From positions 1-64,000 of the forward strand of contig NZ_VOQF01000008.1 of assembly GCF_007994985.1 (NCBI RefSeq): DNA of 64,000 nt, given 5' to 3'. Source of the stretch: Metabacillus litoralis (GTDB lineage Bacteria; Bacillota; Bacilli; Bacillales; Bacillaceae). A program made the position numbers and the translations under genes. Shown here in pieces: positions 28,101-35,781 of this stretch. The notes below the pieces were generated by a model. That model had not been told where the DNA came from and did not search any database. It saw nothing but the letters and a program-made list of their open reading frames with translations. Position 1 is the stretch's first letter. Every line of letters starts with the position of its first letter.

Positions 28101-28583
28101 ATGCAATTTATCTGTTAACGTTTTTTTATCATGCTCTGTAGTAGCTTTTGCTAAATAATCCTCAAGCTCTTGTGGAGACAAACAATAGCGTTTAAATTCA
28201 GTAAGCATTGCTTCGAGCTGTTCAATAAACCCGTTTTTATCACTTGCTTTAGCAAAAACCTTGAATTCTTGTTTATATTGCTCAACTAATTTTCTTAGCA
28301 TCATCTGAATGCCCGTACTTGAAAGATGATGACGCGTCATACCACCTGTTTCCTGTAATACACGCCACGCTAAGCGACTAAAGCTGAACGTTTGAGCTCG
28401 AATCATTCCTCCTAAATTCGGGGTGCGAATAAGCTCATACTCAGCACCAAACGTCATTTGATCAGGAACAAGATAAATAATTGGTTTGCCAATAGGCTCC
28501 TGTTTAAGTCTATTTCTAATTTCATTTAATATCGTCTCAGTTTTACCACTGCCTGAGCGACCTAGAATAAATTGAATGCTCAT
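25095..28583 (-). CDS. addB: ATP-dependent helicase/deoxyribonuclease subunit B
   Basis: A 1162-residue protein. Walker A GRSGSGKTE is near residue 8, with a degenerate helicase region and a C-terminal nuclease domain. Four cysteines of the AddB iron-sulphur cluster are visible: one in FNSCPFSHFA (about 797) and three in PCTYCAYKSVCQF (about 1119-1128). The nuclease motif DYKSSEK lies between. Length matches B. subtilis AddB. First gene of the addBA unit. Confidence 0.95.
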   Translation of the reverse strand: MSIQFILGRSGSGKTETILNEIRNRLKQEPIGKPIIYLVPDQMTFGAEYELIRTPNLGGMIRAQTFSFSRLAWRVLQETGGMTRHHLSSTGIQMMLRKLVEQYKQEFKVFAKASDKNGFIEQLEAMLTEFKRYCLSPQELEDYLAKATTEHDKKTLTDKLHDMAILYKQLEIHLSHKYVDSEDYLKLLAEKVEESSFLQSADIYIDGFHSFTPQEYEVIASLMKHTKNVKIALTADKAYEEHLPHELHLYQMTGRTYHKILQLAGEMGKELEQPILLNEQHRFARSPSLSHLEANYDARPTSVYDKKTNITLFQASNRRSEIEGIAREIQDLVRNSQYRYRDMALLIRNANEYRDVIQQVFRDYEIPFFIDQKRSMLNHPLVELIRSTLEMINGYWRYEAVFRGIKTEMLFPVDMDKRVMREDMDLLENYVLSYGIQGSRWTKDQRWKYRRFYSLDDEFVVTDEEKQIEEKLNSLRAIVTEPILNLQKRFKRSKTGRALAEALYMYLDELHIPEKIEKLRIEAEEKGQLLEAREHAQVWQAVINLLDEFVEMLSAEDISLKLFSEMLETGLESMKFSLVPPAIDQVLIADLEKSRFFNVKCSFIVGVNDGIIPARPKEEGILTEDEREALHYHGIDLAATARQQLLDENFIIYMSLSSPSDKLYLSYPMADEEGKALLPSVILKRIEEMFPLVSKRRLMNEPEQLALEEQLSFMVNQNVTLAYITSQLQAWKRGYPIQPIWWDAYNHFIATEKNITQRVLSSLTYENKPKKLDTAVSRELYSDHIQGSVSRMEQFNSCPFSHFASHGLKLKERQFFKLEAPDIGQMFHSALKLISDRLQQLNMDWQELTKDQCERLSNDAVEKLAPRLQKEILLSSNRYHYIKRKLQKILTRASSILSEHAKASGFAPIGLELGFGKGGELPPIRFTLPNGCTMEVAGRIDRVDKATGKNGVLLRIVDYKSSEKNVQLSEVYYGLALQMLTYLDVIISNSTKWLGVQATPAGVLYFHVHDPMIQASTMLPEDKLDDEIFKKFKMKGLLLGDEEAVRLMDNSLTEGSSSNIIAAGLKKEGGFRSTSSIASEEEFQLLRNHVRTTFEQIGTNITDGVIDISPYKLKDKMPCTYCAYKSVCQFDDSLEENNYRVLKSEKNDAVLKRMREEGKGYE

Positions 28584-28950
28584 GTTTATTCCTCACTATC
28601 GTTAAGGTTTTTCATCCTTTTAAATGAATGTATCTCTTAATCTATAAAAAAATAGTGCTTGTTTGCTTATAAAGGCTCCCGATCCTCTGTGGATTGCAAT
28701 ATCCACACACGAAAAATCATTATGCGAGCCAAAAATAAATACCACTCTACAATAGCGTGGTAATAAAATCATATCATGATATTTTAAAAAGAAAGTTGCA
28801 TATTGTCGTTATATGAATCTCTCTCTATTTTACTTTACTTTACAAGCAAATTCCATTTTTCATCACTACCAACTTTACCCTTGAATTTCTGCTAACTATA
28901 CATCACAGATGGATTAGAAATTTCATAATTATAAATAAGGGGGTGAAAAG
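28584..28950. other. Divergent intergenic region with two short palindromes
   Basis: The region lies between addB (minus) and the MFS gene (plus). TGTGGAT/ATCCACA (28688-28707, 6-base loop) and TACCAC/GTGGTA (28740-28762) are perfect inverted repeats. Either could be a regulator site or a degenerate repeat. No gene and no clear promoter pair were found. Confidence 0.4.
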
Positions 28951-30105
28951 ATGAGGGAGCATATTATTGCCGTTTTTATGTGGATTACTGCCGTTTGTGT
29001 TGCGAGTAATATTTATTTACTTATTCCCATTTACTCTGCACTTGCTGATGGATTATCGATTACATATGATGATGCTGTATTTTCCAGTACAATATTTATT
29101 TTTTGCTACGCCTTAGGACTTTTAAGCTTTGGACCAATTTCAGAGAAATTCAACAAGAAGTATGTATTAGTTTTCGGTATGGTCCTTTCTTGCCTCGTTA
29201 CACTATGTCTCTCCTTTTCTTCATCGTTAATAAGCTTTTACACGTTACGAGGTTTACAAGGATTTGTTTTAGGTAGCTTTGCACCTGTAGCATATGCTTA
29301 TTGCTTTGAGGGGTTTTTGCCAAGAATGCGCACCTTTATAATTGCTGTAATTAATACAGGATTTCTAATGGCAGGAATTATTGGACAATTACTCAGCTCT
29401 TCACTTGTATCAATATATAATTGGAAATCAGTTTTTTATTTCTTTGGTGCTATGTACTTTCTGCTTTCACTTTTTTCTCTGTTTGCTCTTCCTAATGTAC
29501 CTAAAAATAGAATGAAGTCTCCACGTCAACTTGCAACACACACTAAGAACCTCCTACAACCACAAATAATAATTGGTTTATTTCTTACCTTTTTCACATT
29601 AATGTCGTTTGTTGCGTTTTACGAGGAGCTTGCTCAGCATTTCGTTAATCAAGAGACAGTGCTTTTTTATAGCCGATGTATTGGCTTAATTGGAACACCT
29701 CTCTCACTTTTCAGTGGAAAGTGGTTAAAAAAACATCCTCCTTTAAATATCATCCTATTGTGTTTGTTCCTTATGATTTGCTCTTTCGCTTTGATGCTTT
29801 TTTCAAAACAGCTTTTTTTCATTACCTGTTTATCTATTTTATTTGTATCAGCCATAGCCGTATTGATACCAAGCCTGATCACTTTTATTGGTGAAGCAGC
29901 TAGCGAAAAGCGAGCAACAGCTATCTCATTATATTCTTTCACTTTGTTAACTGGTGCAAGTGTGGGACCGATCTTTGCAAGCCTTTTACCCTTTCAAGGT
30001 ATTCTTTATCTATTCATCACAATCTTCTTGGTATGCTTTTCTTTACTTATTTTTCAAAAAAGAGGCTGGGACATAATTAAAGAAGTCATACAAAAAGAAG
30101 AATAA
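28951..30105 (+). CDS. Major facilitator superfamily transporter
   Basis: A 384-residue protein with about twelve hydrophobic segments, resembling bacterial MFS drug or arabinose-type exporters (similar in place to yhjO of B. subtilis). The loop 2-3 motif reads GPISEKFNKK, a form of the MFS G-x-x-x-D/E-R-x-G-R-R motif. A GGGGG ribosome binding site precedes ATG. Oddly, the last codons (from the R of KRGWDIIKEV to the stop) are encoded by the left end of an inverted-repeat element beginning at 30062, so the native C-terminus was replaced or extended by the insertion. Substrate unknown. Confidence 0.82.
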   Translation: MREHIIAVFMWITAVCVASNIYLLIPIYSALADGLSITYDDAVFSSTIFIFCYALGLLSFGPISEKFNKKYVLVFGMVLSCLVTLCLSFSSSLISFYTLRGLQGFVLGSFAPVAYAYCFEGFLPRMRTFIIAVINTGFLMAGIIGQLLSSSLVSIYNWKSVFYFFGAMYFLLSLFSLFALPNVPKNRMKSPRQLATHTKNLLQPQIIIGLFLTFFTLMSFVAFYEELAQHFVNQETVLFYSRCIGLIGTPLSLFSGKWLKKHPPLNIILLCLFLMICSFALMLFSKQLFFITCLSILFVSAIAVLIPSLITFIGEAASEKRATAISLYSFTLLTGASVGPIFASLLPFQGILYLFITIFLVCFSLLIFQKRGWDIIKEVIQKEE

Positions 30106-30377
30106 ATCTAAATTCAGTTAAGCTGAAAGAAACAAGTTCGTTCCATTGCGCTGCAAACACTCGGCTTTCCACCGGAAGGAAGCTGAGCCTCCTCAATTCC
30201 CGTAGGTGCCCGAGTGTCTTCCGCTCCATTCCACTAGTTCTTAAAAATAGAATTCAAAATCAAAAAATCTAATTGAAGACAGCAAATAAAAACCCGAAAT
30301 ATTAGGCGAATAATTAATTGAAATATCTCCTAATATTTCGGGTTTATCATTAGCTTAATTACTTATGTCCCAACCTC
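30062..30377. repeat. Composite element with terminal inverted repeats (copy C)
   Basis: A 316-bp element. GAGGCTGGGACATAA at the left and TTATGTCCCAACCTC at the right are inverted copies with one difference. Internal order is as in copy B: GTTCGTTCCATTGCGCTGC, a shortened GC core, CTTCCGCTCCATTCCACTAG, then a hairpin CCCGAAATATTAGG/CCTAATATTTCGGG. Its left end lies inside the MFS coding region. Confidence 0.85.
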
Positions 30378-30392
30378 ATATTTATAGTATGA

Positions 30393-31562
30393 TTACATTT
30401 CTAAAAATAAAGCTACACCAATACCTCCACCAACACACAATGTTGCTAAACCTTTACTAGCATTTTTCCGTTTCATTTCATGTAAAAGACTAACAACAAT
30501 ACGTGAACCTGTACAGCCTATTGGGTGACCTAAACTTATGCCACTTCCATTAACGTTCACCTTATCTCGATTTAACTCAAGTTGTTTTTCAACGGCTAAA
30601 TATTGTGCTGCAAAAGCCTCGTTAATCTCAACAACATCTATATCGTTTATCGACCAATTCAAAGCAGCTAACCCCTTTTTCACTGCTGGAACTGGTCCTA
30701 TCCCCATCACCAATGGATTTACACCGGCAACTGAATAATGAGATATTTTTGCCAAAATAGGTAAGCCCCTCTGTTCCGCTTCTTCTCTTGACATCAATAC
30801 TAGTGCAGCTGCGCCATCATTTAATGATGAGGCATTGCCCGCTGTTACTGATCCATCTTCTCTAAAAATCGGTGCTAATGAAGCTAACTTTTCACTTGTA
30901 ACCTGTCTTGGTCCTTCATCTTGAGATACGGTTGTTTCTCCCTTTCTTGTTACTATGTTTATTGGAATAATTTCTTCAGAAAACTTTCCACTCTCAATTG
31001 CAGCTAAAGCGCGAGTATGACTTGATAGGGCAAGCTCATCTTGTTCTTCACGTGATATATTATATTCTTGTGCAACATTCTCCGCTGTTTCCCCCATCAT
31101 AATATGATGAATCGGATCCTCCAATATCTCCCAAACACTATCTGTTACCTGACTGTGCTGAAGACGACTCCCCCAGCGATGCTGCTTAAGTAAGTAAGGA
31201 CTTGAACTCATGGTCTCAACTCCACCAGCAATAACGATGTTAGAGTGACCTGTTTGAATTTGCATAGCAGCAGATATGATTGCCTGCATTCCCGACGCAC
31301 ATTGTCTTTGAATTGTATAACCAGTTGTTGCATCAGGAAAACCAGCAATTAACGCAGATGTCCTCGCTGTATTTGGTTCATCTGTTCTTTGAATACAGTG
31401 GCCTAGAATTACTTCTTCTACATCTTGTTTTTCTAACTTACTTCTTTTCACAACCTCATTCAACACAGGTACGGCTAGCTCTGTAGGCAAAAGATTCTTG
31501 AAAGCGCCTCCAAAAGATCCGATAGGTGTCCTTACAGCAGCTGTGATAACAACCTCACGCAT
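30393..31562 (-). CDS. Acetyl-CoA C-acetyltransferase (thiolase)
   Basis: A 389-residue thiolase. The acyl-accepting Cys88 lies in QRQCASGMQA. The remaining catalytic motifs are NEAFAAQ, GHPIGCTGSR and CVGGGIG near the C-terminus. It condenses two acetyl-CoA to acetoacetyl-CoA or cleaves 3-ketoacyl-CoA. B. subtilis yhfS, in the same broad region, encodes a similar enzyme, so it may be its counterpart. AAGGGGG lies 8 bases before ATG. No second beta-oxidation gene adjoins it. Confidence 0.9.
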   Translation of the reverse strand: MREVVITAAVRTPIGSFGGAFKNLLPTELAVPVLNEVVKRSKLEKQDVEEVILGHCIQRTDEPNTARTSALIAGFPDATTGYTIQRQCASGMQAIISAAMQIQTGHSNIVIAGGVETMSSSPYLLKQHRWGSRLQHSQVTDSVWEILEDPIHHIMMGETAENVAQEYNISREEQDELALSSHTRALAAIESGKFSEEIIPINIVTRKGETTVSQDEGPRQVTSEKLASLAPIFREDGSVTAGNASSLNDGAAALVLMSREEAEQRGLPILAKISHYSVAGVNPLVMGIGPVPAVKKGLAALNWSINDIDVVEINEAFAAQYLAVEKQLELNRDKVNVNGSGISLGHPIGCTGSRIVVSLLHEMKRKNASKGLATLCVGGGIGVALFLEM

Positions 31563-31606
31563 TTCCCATCCCCCTTAGTTAGTAAACTCGTAAAATAGTC
31601 ATTTAT

Positions 31607-31620
31607 TGGGTATATACCCA
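31607..31620. promoter_or_regulatory. Perfect 14-bp palindrome upstream of the thiolase gene
   Basis: TGGGTATATACCCA, a perfect palindrome, lies 45 bases upstream of the thiolase start codon and just downstream of a minus-strand TATAAT-like hexamer. The position suits a repressor operator. The regulator is unknown. Confidence 0.5.
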
Positions 31621-31910
31621 TGTATTATTATAATATAGATTTTTACCATTTTATAAAACTTTCTTGATTTTGTTTGGAACCTTTGACTGAGGCCTTGGCT
31701 CGATTATGGGCTTCATTCGCCTGTTGACTGTATATGTCAAGCTAGCGATGTACAATTTTGATCGTTTATTAATGTACATCTTCTTTTTCTAAGTGATCTT
31801 TAATTTGAAAGGAGACCCAACAATATTCACGACTGTTGCGTTGTGTAGAACACAATCTAATATTGCATTTCCTAATTTAGTTGCCAGGAACACAGCATCT
31901 CTTTACTTAG

Positions 31911-32160
31911 GTCCTTCATCAGCTCTATGACGGACTTTTTCTCGAGCTTGCCTCTTGCTTATGTCCTTCATTAGCTCTATGACGGACTTTTTCTCGGGCT
32001 TGCCTCTTGCTTATGTCCTTCTTTGGCTCAATGACGGACTTTTTCTCGGGCTTGCCTCTTGCTTATGTCCTTCTTTGGCTCAATGACGACCTTTTTGCTT
32101 GGGGATACCGTCAATTTTGTCCTTCATTCACCTATTGACGACCTTTTGACAGGACCTCCG
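31911..32160. repeat. Tandem repeat array, 52-bp unit
   Basis: Units start at 31911, 31963, 32015 and 32067 (exact 52-base period), followed by a diverged partial unit near 32124. The unit reads GTCCTTCATTAGCTC, TATGACGGACTTTTTCTCGG, then GCTTGCCTCTTGCTTAT. The last units change GACGGAC to GACGACC. A related array lies at 63213-63385. Non-coding, in the 734-base gap between the signal peptidase and thiolase genes. The rest of the gap (31621-31910 and 32161-32296) shows no gene. Confidence 0.9.
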
Positions 32161-32296
32161 ATTCTGATCATGACATTCAAATAACCTTTTATCATCATTT
32201 ACATGAAAACAAACCTTTCCTATCTCCCCGCCTTGTATATTCAAAAATAAAAAAATGCCAACTCTTCAAGGAATCTTTACACCCAGAGAGTTAGCA

Positions 32297-32800
32297 CTAT
32301 TCTTTGTTTTTCACCGTTCCAATAACATCTACAATTTTAACAAGTCCAAAATGACGACTATCACGACTTTGAATACGATTGTCTCCAATGACAAAAATAT
32401 GCCCTTTTGGAATTCTTGTTTTATTTGTAATTTCTTCTAATGTGAAATTACCCGTTTGCTTGTTCACCTTATCTTTTTCATCATCTAAAAATGGTTCATT
32501 AACCTTTTTGCCATTTATAAATAATTGATCATCTTGATAGTGAATCTCATCACCTGGTAATCCAATGACCCTTTTCACATATATTTCTTCCGTACCTGAT
32601 AATTGAAAGAGTACAACATCAAATCTTTTGAGTGAATCAAAATACATTCCTAATTTGTTAATTGAAAGCAGCCGTCCCTCTTCATAAGTAGGTTGCATAG
32701 AAACTCCTTCTACTTTGTACTCAACAAAAATATAAGATTTAACAAATATAGTAACAAAGCAAATACCAACTGCTGAAAAAGCAATTCCTCTTTTTTTCAT
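32297..32800 (-). CDS. sipV: Signal peptidase I
   Basis: A 167-residue type I signal peptidase. One N-terminal membrane anchor spans about 5-25. The catalytic Ser34 is in VEGVSMQPT and the Lys76 general base is in YVKRVIGLPGD. The C-terminal box reads VIGDNRIQSRDSRHFG. It cleaves secreted preproteins on the outer face of the membrane. ATG at 32800 has AGGTG 6 bases upstream. An in-frame TTG at 32818 overlaps the upstream gene's stop and is less likely. In B. subtilis, yhjE is followed by sipV, the same pairing. Confidence 0.88.
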   Translation of the reverse strand: MKKRGIAFSAVGICFVTIFVKSYIFVEYKVEGVSMQPTYEEGRLLSINKLGMYFDSLKRFDVVLFQLSGTEEIYVKRVIGLPGDEIHYQDDQLFINGKKVNEPFLDDEKDKVNKQTGNFTLEEITNKTRIPKGHIFVIGDNRIQSRDSRHFGLVKIVDVIGTVKNKE

Positions 32801-32814
32801 ACAACACACCTGCC

Positions 32815-33432
32815 TCAATGGTCTCTGTTTTTAACAGTTACCGTCCTATTTAAGCGATGTTCAACCTTTTTACCAATATACCATAACAAAAAGATAACTA
32901 CCCCTGCTATGATTGAGCGGATAGGCTGAGTAATAAGTGCCTGAAGATCCTGTCCCACAAAGCTTACCATAAAAATCATCACAAACTTACCGGAAAGTAC
33001 TGCTAAGATAAATTGCCAGTAACTTATTCGCGAAAGTCCTGCAACAACATTTATTGCCGCAGAAGGCGTAAATGGAAAACACAGTATAAGAAAAAGTGGA
33101 CTAAATCCTCTACGTTCAATCCAGGTAAGTAATTTTCTAATTCCCTTTTTCTCCCGAAGCTTTTTAAAGATCGTAAATTGACCAAGCTTTCTCATAATAA
33201 AAAATACAAGAATACTTCCTAAAGAAGCTCCAATCCATGATAGGAAAAACCCCATCCATAACCCAAAGGAATTTACATTTGCAACAATAAGAACAACAAG
33301 AGGTAAAAAAGGTAAAAAAGCTTCTAATAATGGCAATAATATAGCAAAAAAGGGACCAAATGAACGATATGTTTCAAATAGCTCCATTAATTGATCGATT
33401 GTGAATAGTTCCTGTAATGTCTCCAAATTCAT
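32815..33432 (-). CDS. yhjE: TVP38/TMEM64 (VTT/DedA-like) membrane protein
   Basis: A 205-residue protein with about five to six hydrophobic segments. It contains the VTT-domain pattern FFLSWIGASLGSILVFFIMR and the proline-rich re-entrant CFPFTPSAAINVVAGLSRI. The family includes lipid scramblase and undecaprenyl- or phospholipid-handling proteins, but the specific role here is unknown. It forms a unit with the signal peptidase gene downstream. GAGGAG lies upstream of ATG. Confidence 0.82.
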   Translation of the reverse strand: MNLETLQELFTIDQLMELFETYRSFGPFFAILLPLLEAFLPFLPLVVLIVANVNSFGLWMGFFLSWIGASLGSILVFFIMRKLGQFTIFKKLREKKGIRKLLTWIERRGFSPLFLILCFPFTPSAAINVVAGLSRISYWQFILAVLSGKFVMIFMVSFVGQDLQALITQPIRSIIAGVVIFLLWYIGKKVEHRLNRTVTVKNRDH

Positions 33433-33588
33433 CTTATGCTCCTCAAAATAGTACCTTTATTATCTATTTTACACATTAGTATCAAAACTTTAAAGAAAAC
33501 AATACGTAATAATTTTGCTTGCTTAGCTGAAAGCATTCATTTATAATTAAATAAGAACAAGTGTTCTGTTTCGAAAGGGGCATTTATC

Positions 33589-33948
33589 ATGACTAGGATT
33601 CCAAACGATATCCGTGACATCATTGAACAATCTATTTATATACCCATGGCTGTGGCCATCTTCAACCGTGACTTAACAGTTATTGAGAATAGTCCGTTTA
33701 AGCTTCATCGTCCATATCTTACAGTAGTAGAAGAAGCATTAAAGCTCGCACAAAAGGACTTAGCTGATGTAAAACGCCACTTGCAAAAACATAAAATTAA
33801 AGTACATCAAGTCGAACGAGATGAAGCTTTTACTCTCTATTCTTTTATTTATAATGGATATGAAGAAAAACACAACTACTTTAATCCGAGAATTCGTAAT
33901 AAAGTTGCAGAGCTTATGGAAATGTATCTTTTTAAATTAAGAAAATAG
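33589..33948 (+). CDS. yhjD: YhjD-like protein of unknown function
   Basis: A 119-residue soluble protein with AAAGGGG 8 bases before ATG. Conserved-looking blocks are YIPMAVAIFNRDL and VEEALKLAQKDLADVKRHLQKHKIKV. There is no signal peptide and no known catalytic motif. It is divergent from the yhjE-sipV unit, as in B. subtilis, and has the same length as YhjD. Function unknown. Confidence 0.72.
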   Translation: MTRIPNDIRDIIEQSIYIPMAVAIFNRDLTVIENSPFKLHRPYLTVVEEALKLAQKDLADVKRHLQKHKIKVHQVERDEAFTLYSFIYNGYEEKHNYFNPRIRNKVAELMEMYLFKLRK

Positions 33949-34023
33949 ACAAATATAACTTTATACTTATAAGATCGGTTTATAGCGACATTTCTTTAGG
34001 ACATTTTTTCGTGCAAATAAAAT

Positions 34024-34194
34024 TCATGTCCAATCAAAGATCCTCACTAAGAACCTTAATAAATACCACATTAATCTAAATGGCAAGAAGATCAATTCAG
34101 GAATGTACACGGCAATATCAATAACACCGTCTATAAATGTATAACGATCTTGATTGGTCTTTCTAAACTTTTTTCTTCTTTTATTTATCATCAT
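34024..34194 (-). CDS. Small conserved-looking membrane-associated protein, 56 residues
   Basis: Starts MMINKRRKKFRKTNQD and ends in DWT. A highly basic N-terminal third is followed by a hydrophobic, aromatic C-terminal helix pair (IYVP-type: VYIPELIFLPFRLMWYLL). AAGGAG lies 8 bases before the first ATG. It is convergent with yhjD. The strong ribosome binding site and the basic-then-amphipathic layout favour a real small membrane protein. I do not recognise a family. Confidence 0.6.
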   Translation of the reverse strand: MMINKRRKKFRKTNQDRYTFIDGVIDIAVYIPELIFLPFRLMWYLLRFLVRIFDWT

Positions 34195-34410
34195 AGCTCA
34201 TGCTCCTTATCCATTTTTAAAAGATGTAAGCAATCCTTAATTAGATATTACGATTTCATTTTAGTAAAGTTTCAATCCTTTCTTAATCTTTCCATAGGTA
34301 AGGATAAAATTTAAATTCTAGCTAAGTAAGTCATATTCCAAATTAACCTTTGCTTAGGAGCATCATTGTATTCCAAATACATAGATGAACTATAAACCCT
34401 TATTAAAAAG

Positions 34411-34667
34411 ACTATGTTAGAGCTTAATGCTGATTTTTAGCACTTTGTTGATTAGAGGTGAATATATGAGACTCCTGCTTAGAGAAGCGTGTCAAAGAGA
34501 GACCCCACAGGTGCTTGCGCCGAGGAGGCTCCCAGACCTAGGAAGAATAATGAAAAAGTCGGTAGTTGGGCTTTTTCATTATTCTTCCCTAGAAAAAAAT
34601 GAACTGGATTTTCCCCTGGGAAAGCGAATGCCTGTAACGGAAATCAACAGCAAAGTTTAACATAGCC
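34411..34667. repeat. Inverted-repeat element with GC core (copy D)
   Basis: The left end ACTATGTTAGAG...TGCTGATTT and right end GGAAATCAACAGCAAAG...AACATAG are inverted copies. The GC core (CCCCACAGGTGCTTGCGCCG, then AGGAGGCTCCC) is in the opposite orientation to copies A and B and matches copy F at 43.6 kb. Relative to F, about 75 bases containing a long palindrome are inserted after the core. An open frame running through it is repeat-derived and not a gene. Confidence 0.85.
34541..34588. repeat. Perfect 18-bp inverted repeat nested in copy D
   Basis: GGAAGAATAATGAAAAAG (34541-34558) and its exact complement CTTTTTCATTATTCTTCC (34571-34588) with a 12-base loop. Flanking CTAGG/CCTAG extends the stem with one bulged base. 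Absent from the sister copy at 43.6 kb. Confidence 0.85.
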
Positions 34668-34801
34668 ATTAAAAAAAGAATGTCAATAAGAGCACTCCAC
34701 AAACGTACCTGAAACAAAGGAGCACCCATATTGACTACCTAAAATAATTCAAATCTGATTCAAAATCATTTTGTAAGTTTAGTAGTATCTGAATGTAAGC
34801 A

Positions 34802-35374
34802 TTAATTATAGCGGTTTAATTCCCTAATTATCTGCTCATAAAATGTATTAACTTCTCCCTGACCTTTTGGAAATAATAGCATGTTCATCTTTTTTTGTTC
34901 CTGTTCAATTCTAGAAGACATAATTGTTCGAAGCTGTGCTGTTCGGAAAAGCTGATTTTCAAATGACCCAATCGAAATACAAAGAATAACTTCCTTATCG
35001 TTTGTAAATGTCACTTTTGTATTATCATGTTCTGCTTCTGAATAGCTCTTTACATAGCTATGTGATAGCCATGCACATTGCGGCCTTGTTGAGGATGTCG
35101 TGGGGAAAAAATATAAGGAGTTCGTTGGGTCAATAGCAATCGGTGGCTTATGTGTTACACCCATCACGTCCCTTGTCCCGTCCTTCCTACCCATATAACT
35201 ACTACCATAGTATGAGCAGCTGCCACTGATTAGTTCCATTGGCCGTTTTTCTACTACAAGATTCTCCTCAATCTCGAGTACTTCTGAGAACATCTTATTT
35301 GAGCTATCTGGCAAAACCGCCATTGTAAAACGATTAATAGTATAATCTTCTACCCTGTTTATTTTTTTACTCAC
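34802..35374 (-). CDS. comK: Competence transcription factor ComK
   Basis: A 190-residue protein starting at GTG 35374 (MSKKINRVEDY), with AGAGG 9 bases upstream. An ATG at 35428 lacks a ribosome binding site. Family blocks clearly match B. subtilis ComK: SYYGSSYMGRKDGT, THKPPIAIDP, LYFFPTTSSTRPQCAWLSH, VTFTND and SFENQLFRTAQLRT. ComK binds AT-rich boxes as a tetramer and switches on DNA-uptake genes. It is normally controlled by MecA/ClpCP, Rok and CodY. A paired AAAA-N5-TTTT box could not be placed with confidence upstream. Confidence 0.93.
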   Translation of the reverse strand: MSKKINRVEDYTINRFTMAVLPDSSNKMFSEVLEIEENLVVEKRPMELISGSCSYYGSSYMGRKDGTRDVMGVTHKPPIAIDPTNSLYFFPTTSSTRPQCAWLSHSYVKSYSEAEHDNTKVTFTNDKEVILCISIGSFENQLFRTAQLRTIMSSRIEQEQKKMNMLLFPKGQGEVNTFYEQIIRELNRYN

Positions 35375-35472
35375 TCCACTACACCTCTCACTTTTTTTAG
35401 GTAATAACTCCCATAAACAATCTAGCATGTAAAAGCTTAAATTTCTATATATTTACAAAAAAACAACAAAAA

Positions 35473-35508
35473 AGTGACTTCTTTTACAATTAAGTAAAAG
35501 AAGTCACT
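35473..35508 (-). terminator. 15-bp perfect hairpin terminator upstream of comK
   Basis: AGTGACTTCTTTTAC (35473-35487) pairs perfectly with GTAAAAGAAGTCACT (35494-35508) around AATTAA. On the minus strand it is followed by TTTTTTGTTGTTTTTTT. It overlaps the stop of the 40-codon gene upstream and insulates comK from it. Confidence 0.85.
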
Positions 35509-35626
35509 CGTCATCAATTTCTTTTTCGCCTTCTTCATTTATAAAATTTGGTTTCTCATTAATTTCCAACCCAACTAGAGGATTTAAAGCTGTCGGAGAA
35601 ATTTCAATTTCCCTTTCCTTTGCCAT
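35504..35626 (-). CDS. Small acidic protein of 40 residues, between yhzC and comK
   Basis: Starts MAKEREIEISPTALNPLVG and ends in EKEIDDE. About a third of the residues are acidic, and no membrane segment is present. AAAGGATG lies about 11 bases before ATG, and a strong terminator overlaps its stop, consistent with a separate transcription unit. Function and family unknown to me. Confidence 0.6.
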   Translation of the reverse strand: MAKEREIEISPTALNPLVGLEINEKPNFINEEGEKEIDDE

Positions 35627-35781
35627 TATCATTCACATCCTTTGCACTAGCTTTTCCAACCACTCCTATTTCATACAGCTTAAAAATATTCCTGTTAAAT
35701 TTTTTAAAAATTTTTAATATTTAGTTGATTTTCACGCTCGAATTCCATACAATATAAAAAAGGCATCAGGGGTGATCTTTC

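Noticed and set aside
34427-34660. 77-codon plus-strand open frame
   Set aside because: Lies wholly inside the inverted-repeat element (copy D) and reads through its GC core; no independent coding evidence.
35375-35472. ComK autoregulatory AT-boxes
   Set aside because: AAATTTAAGCTTTT is close to AAAA-N5-TTTT, but a second box at the proper spacing could not be identified in this AT-rich stretch.
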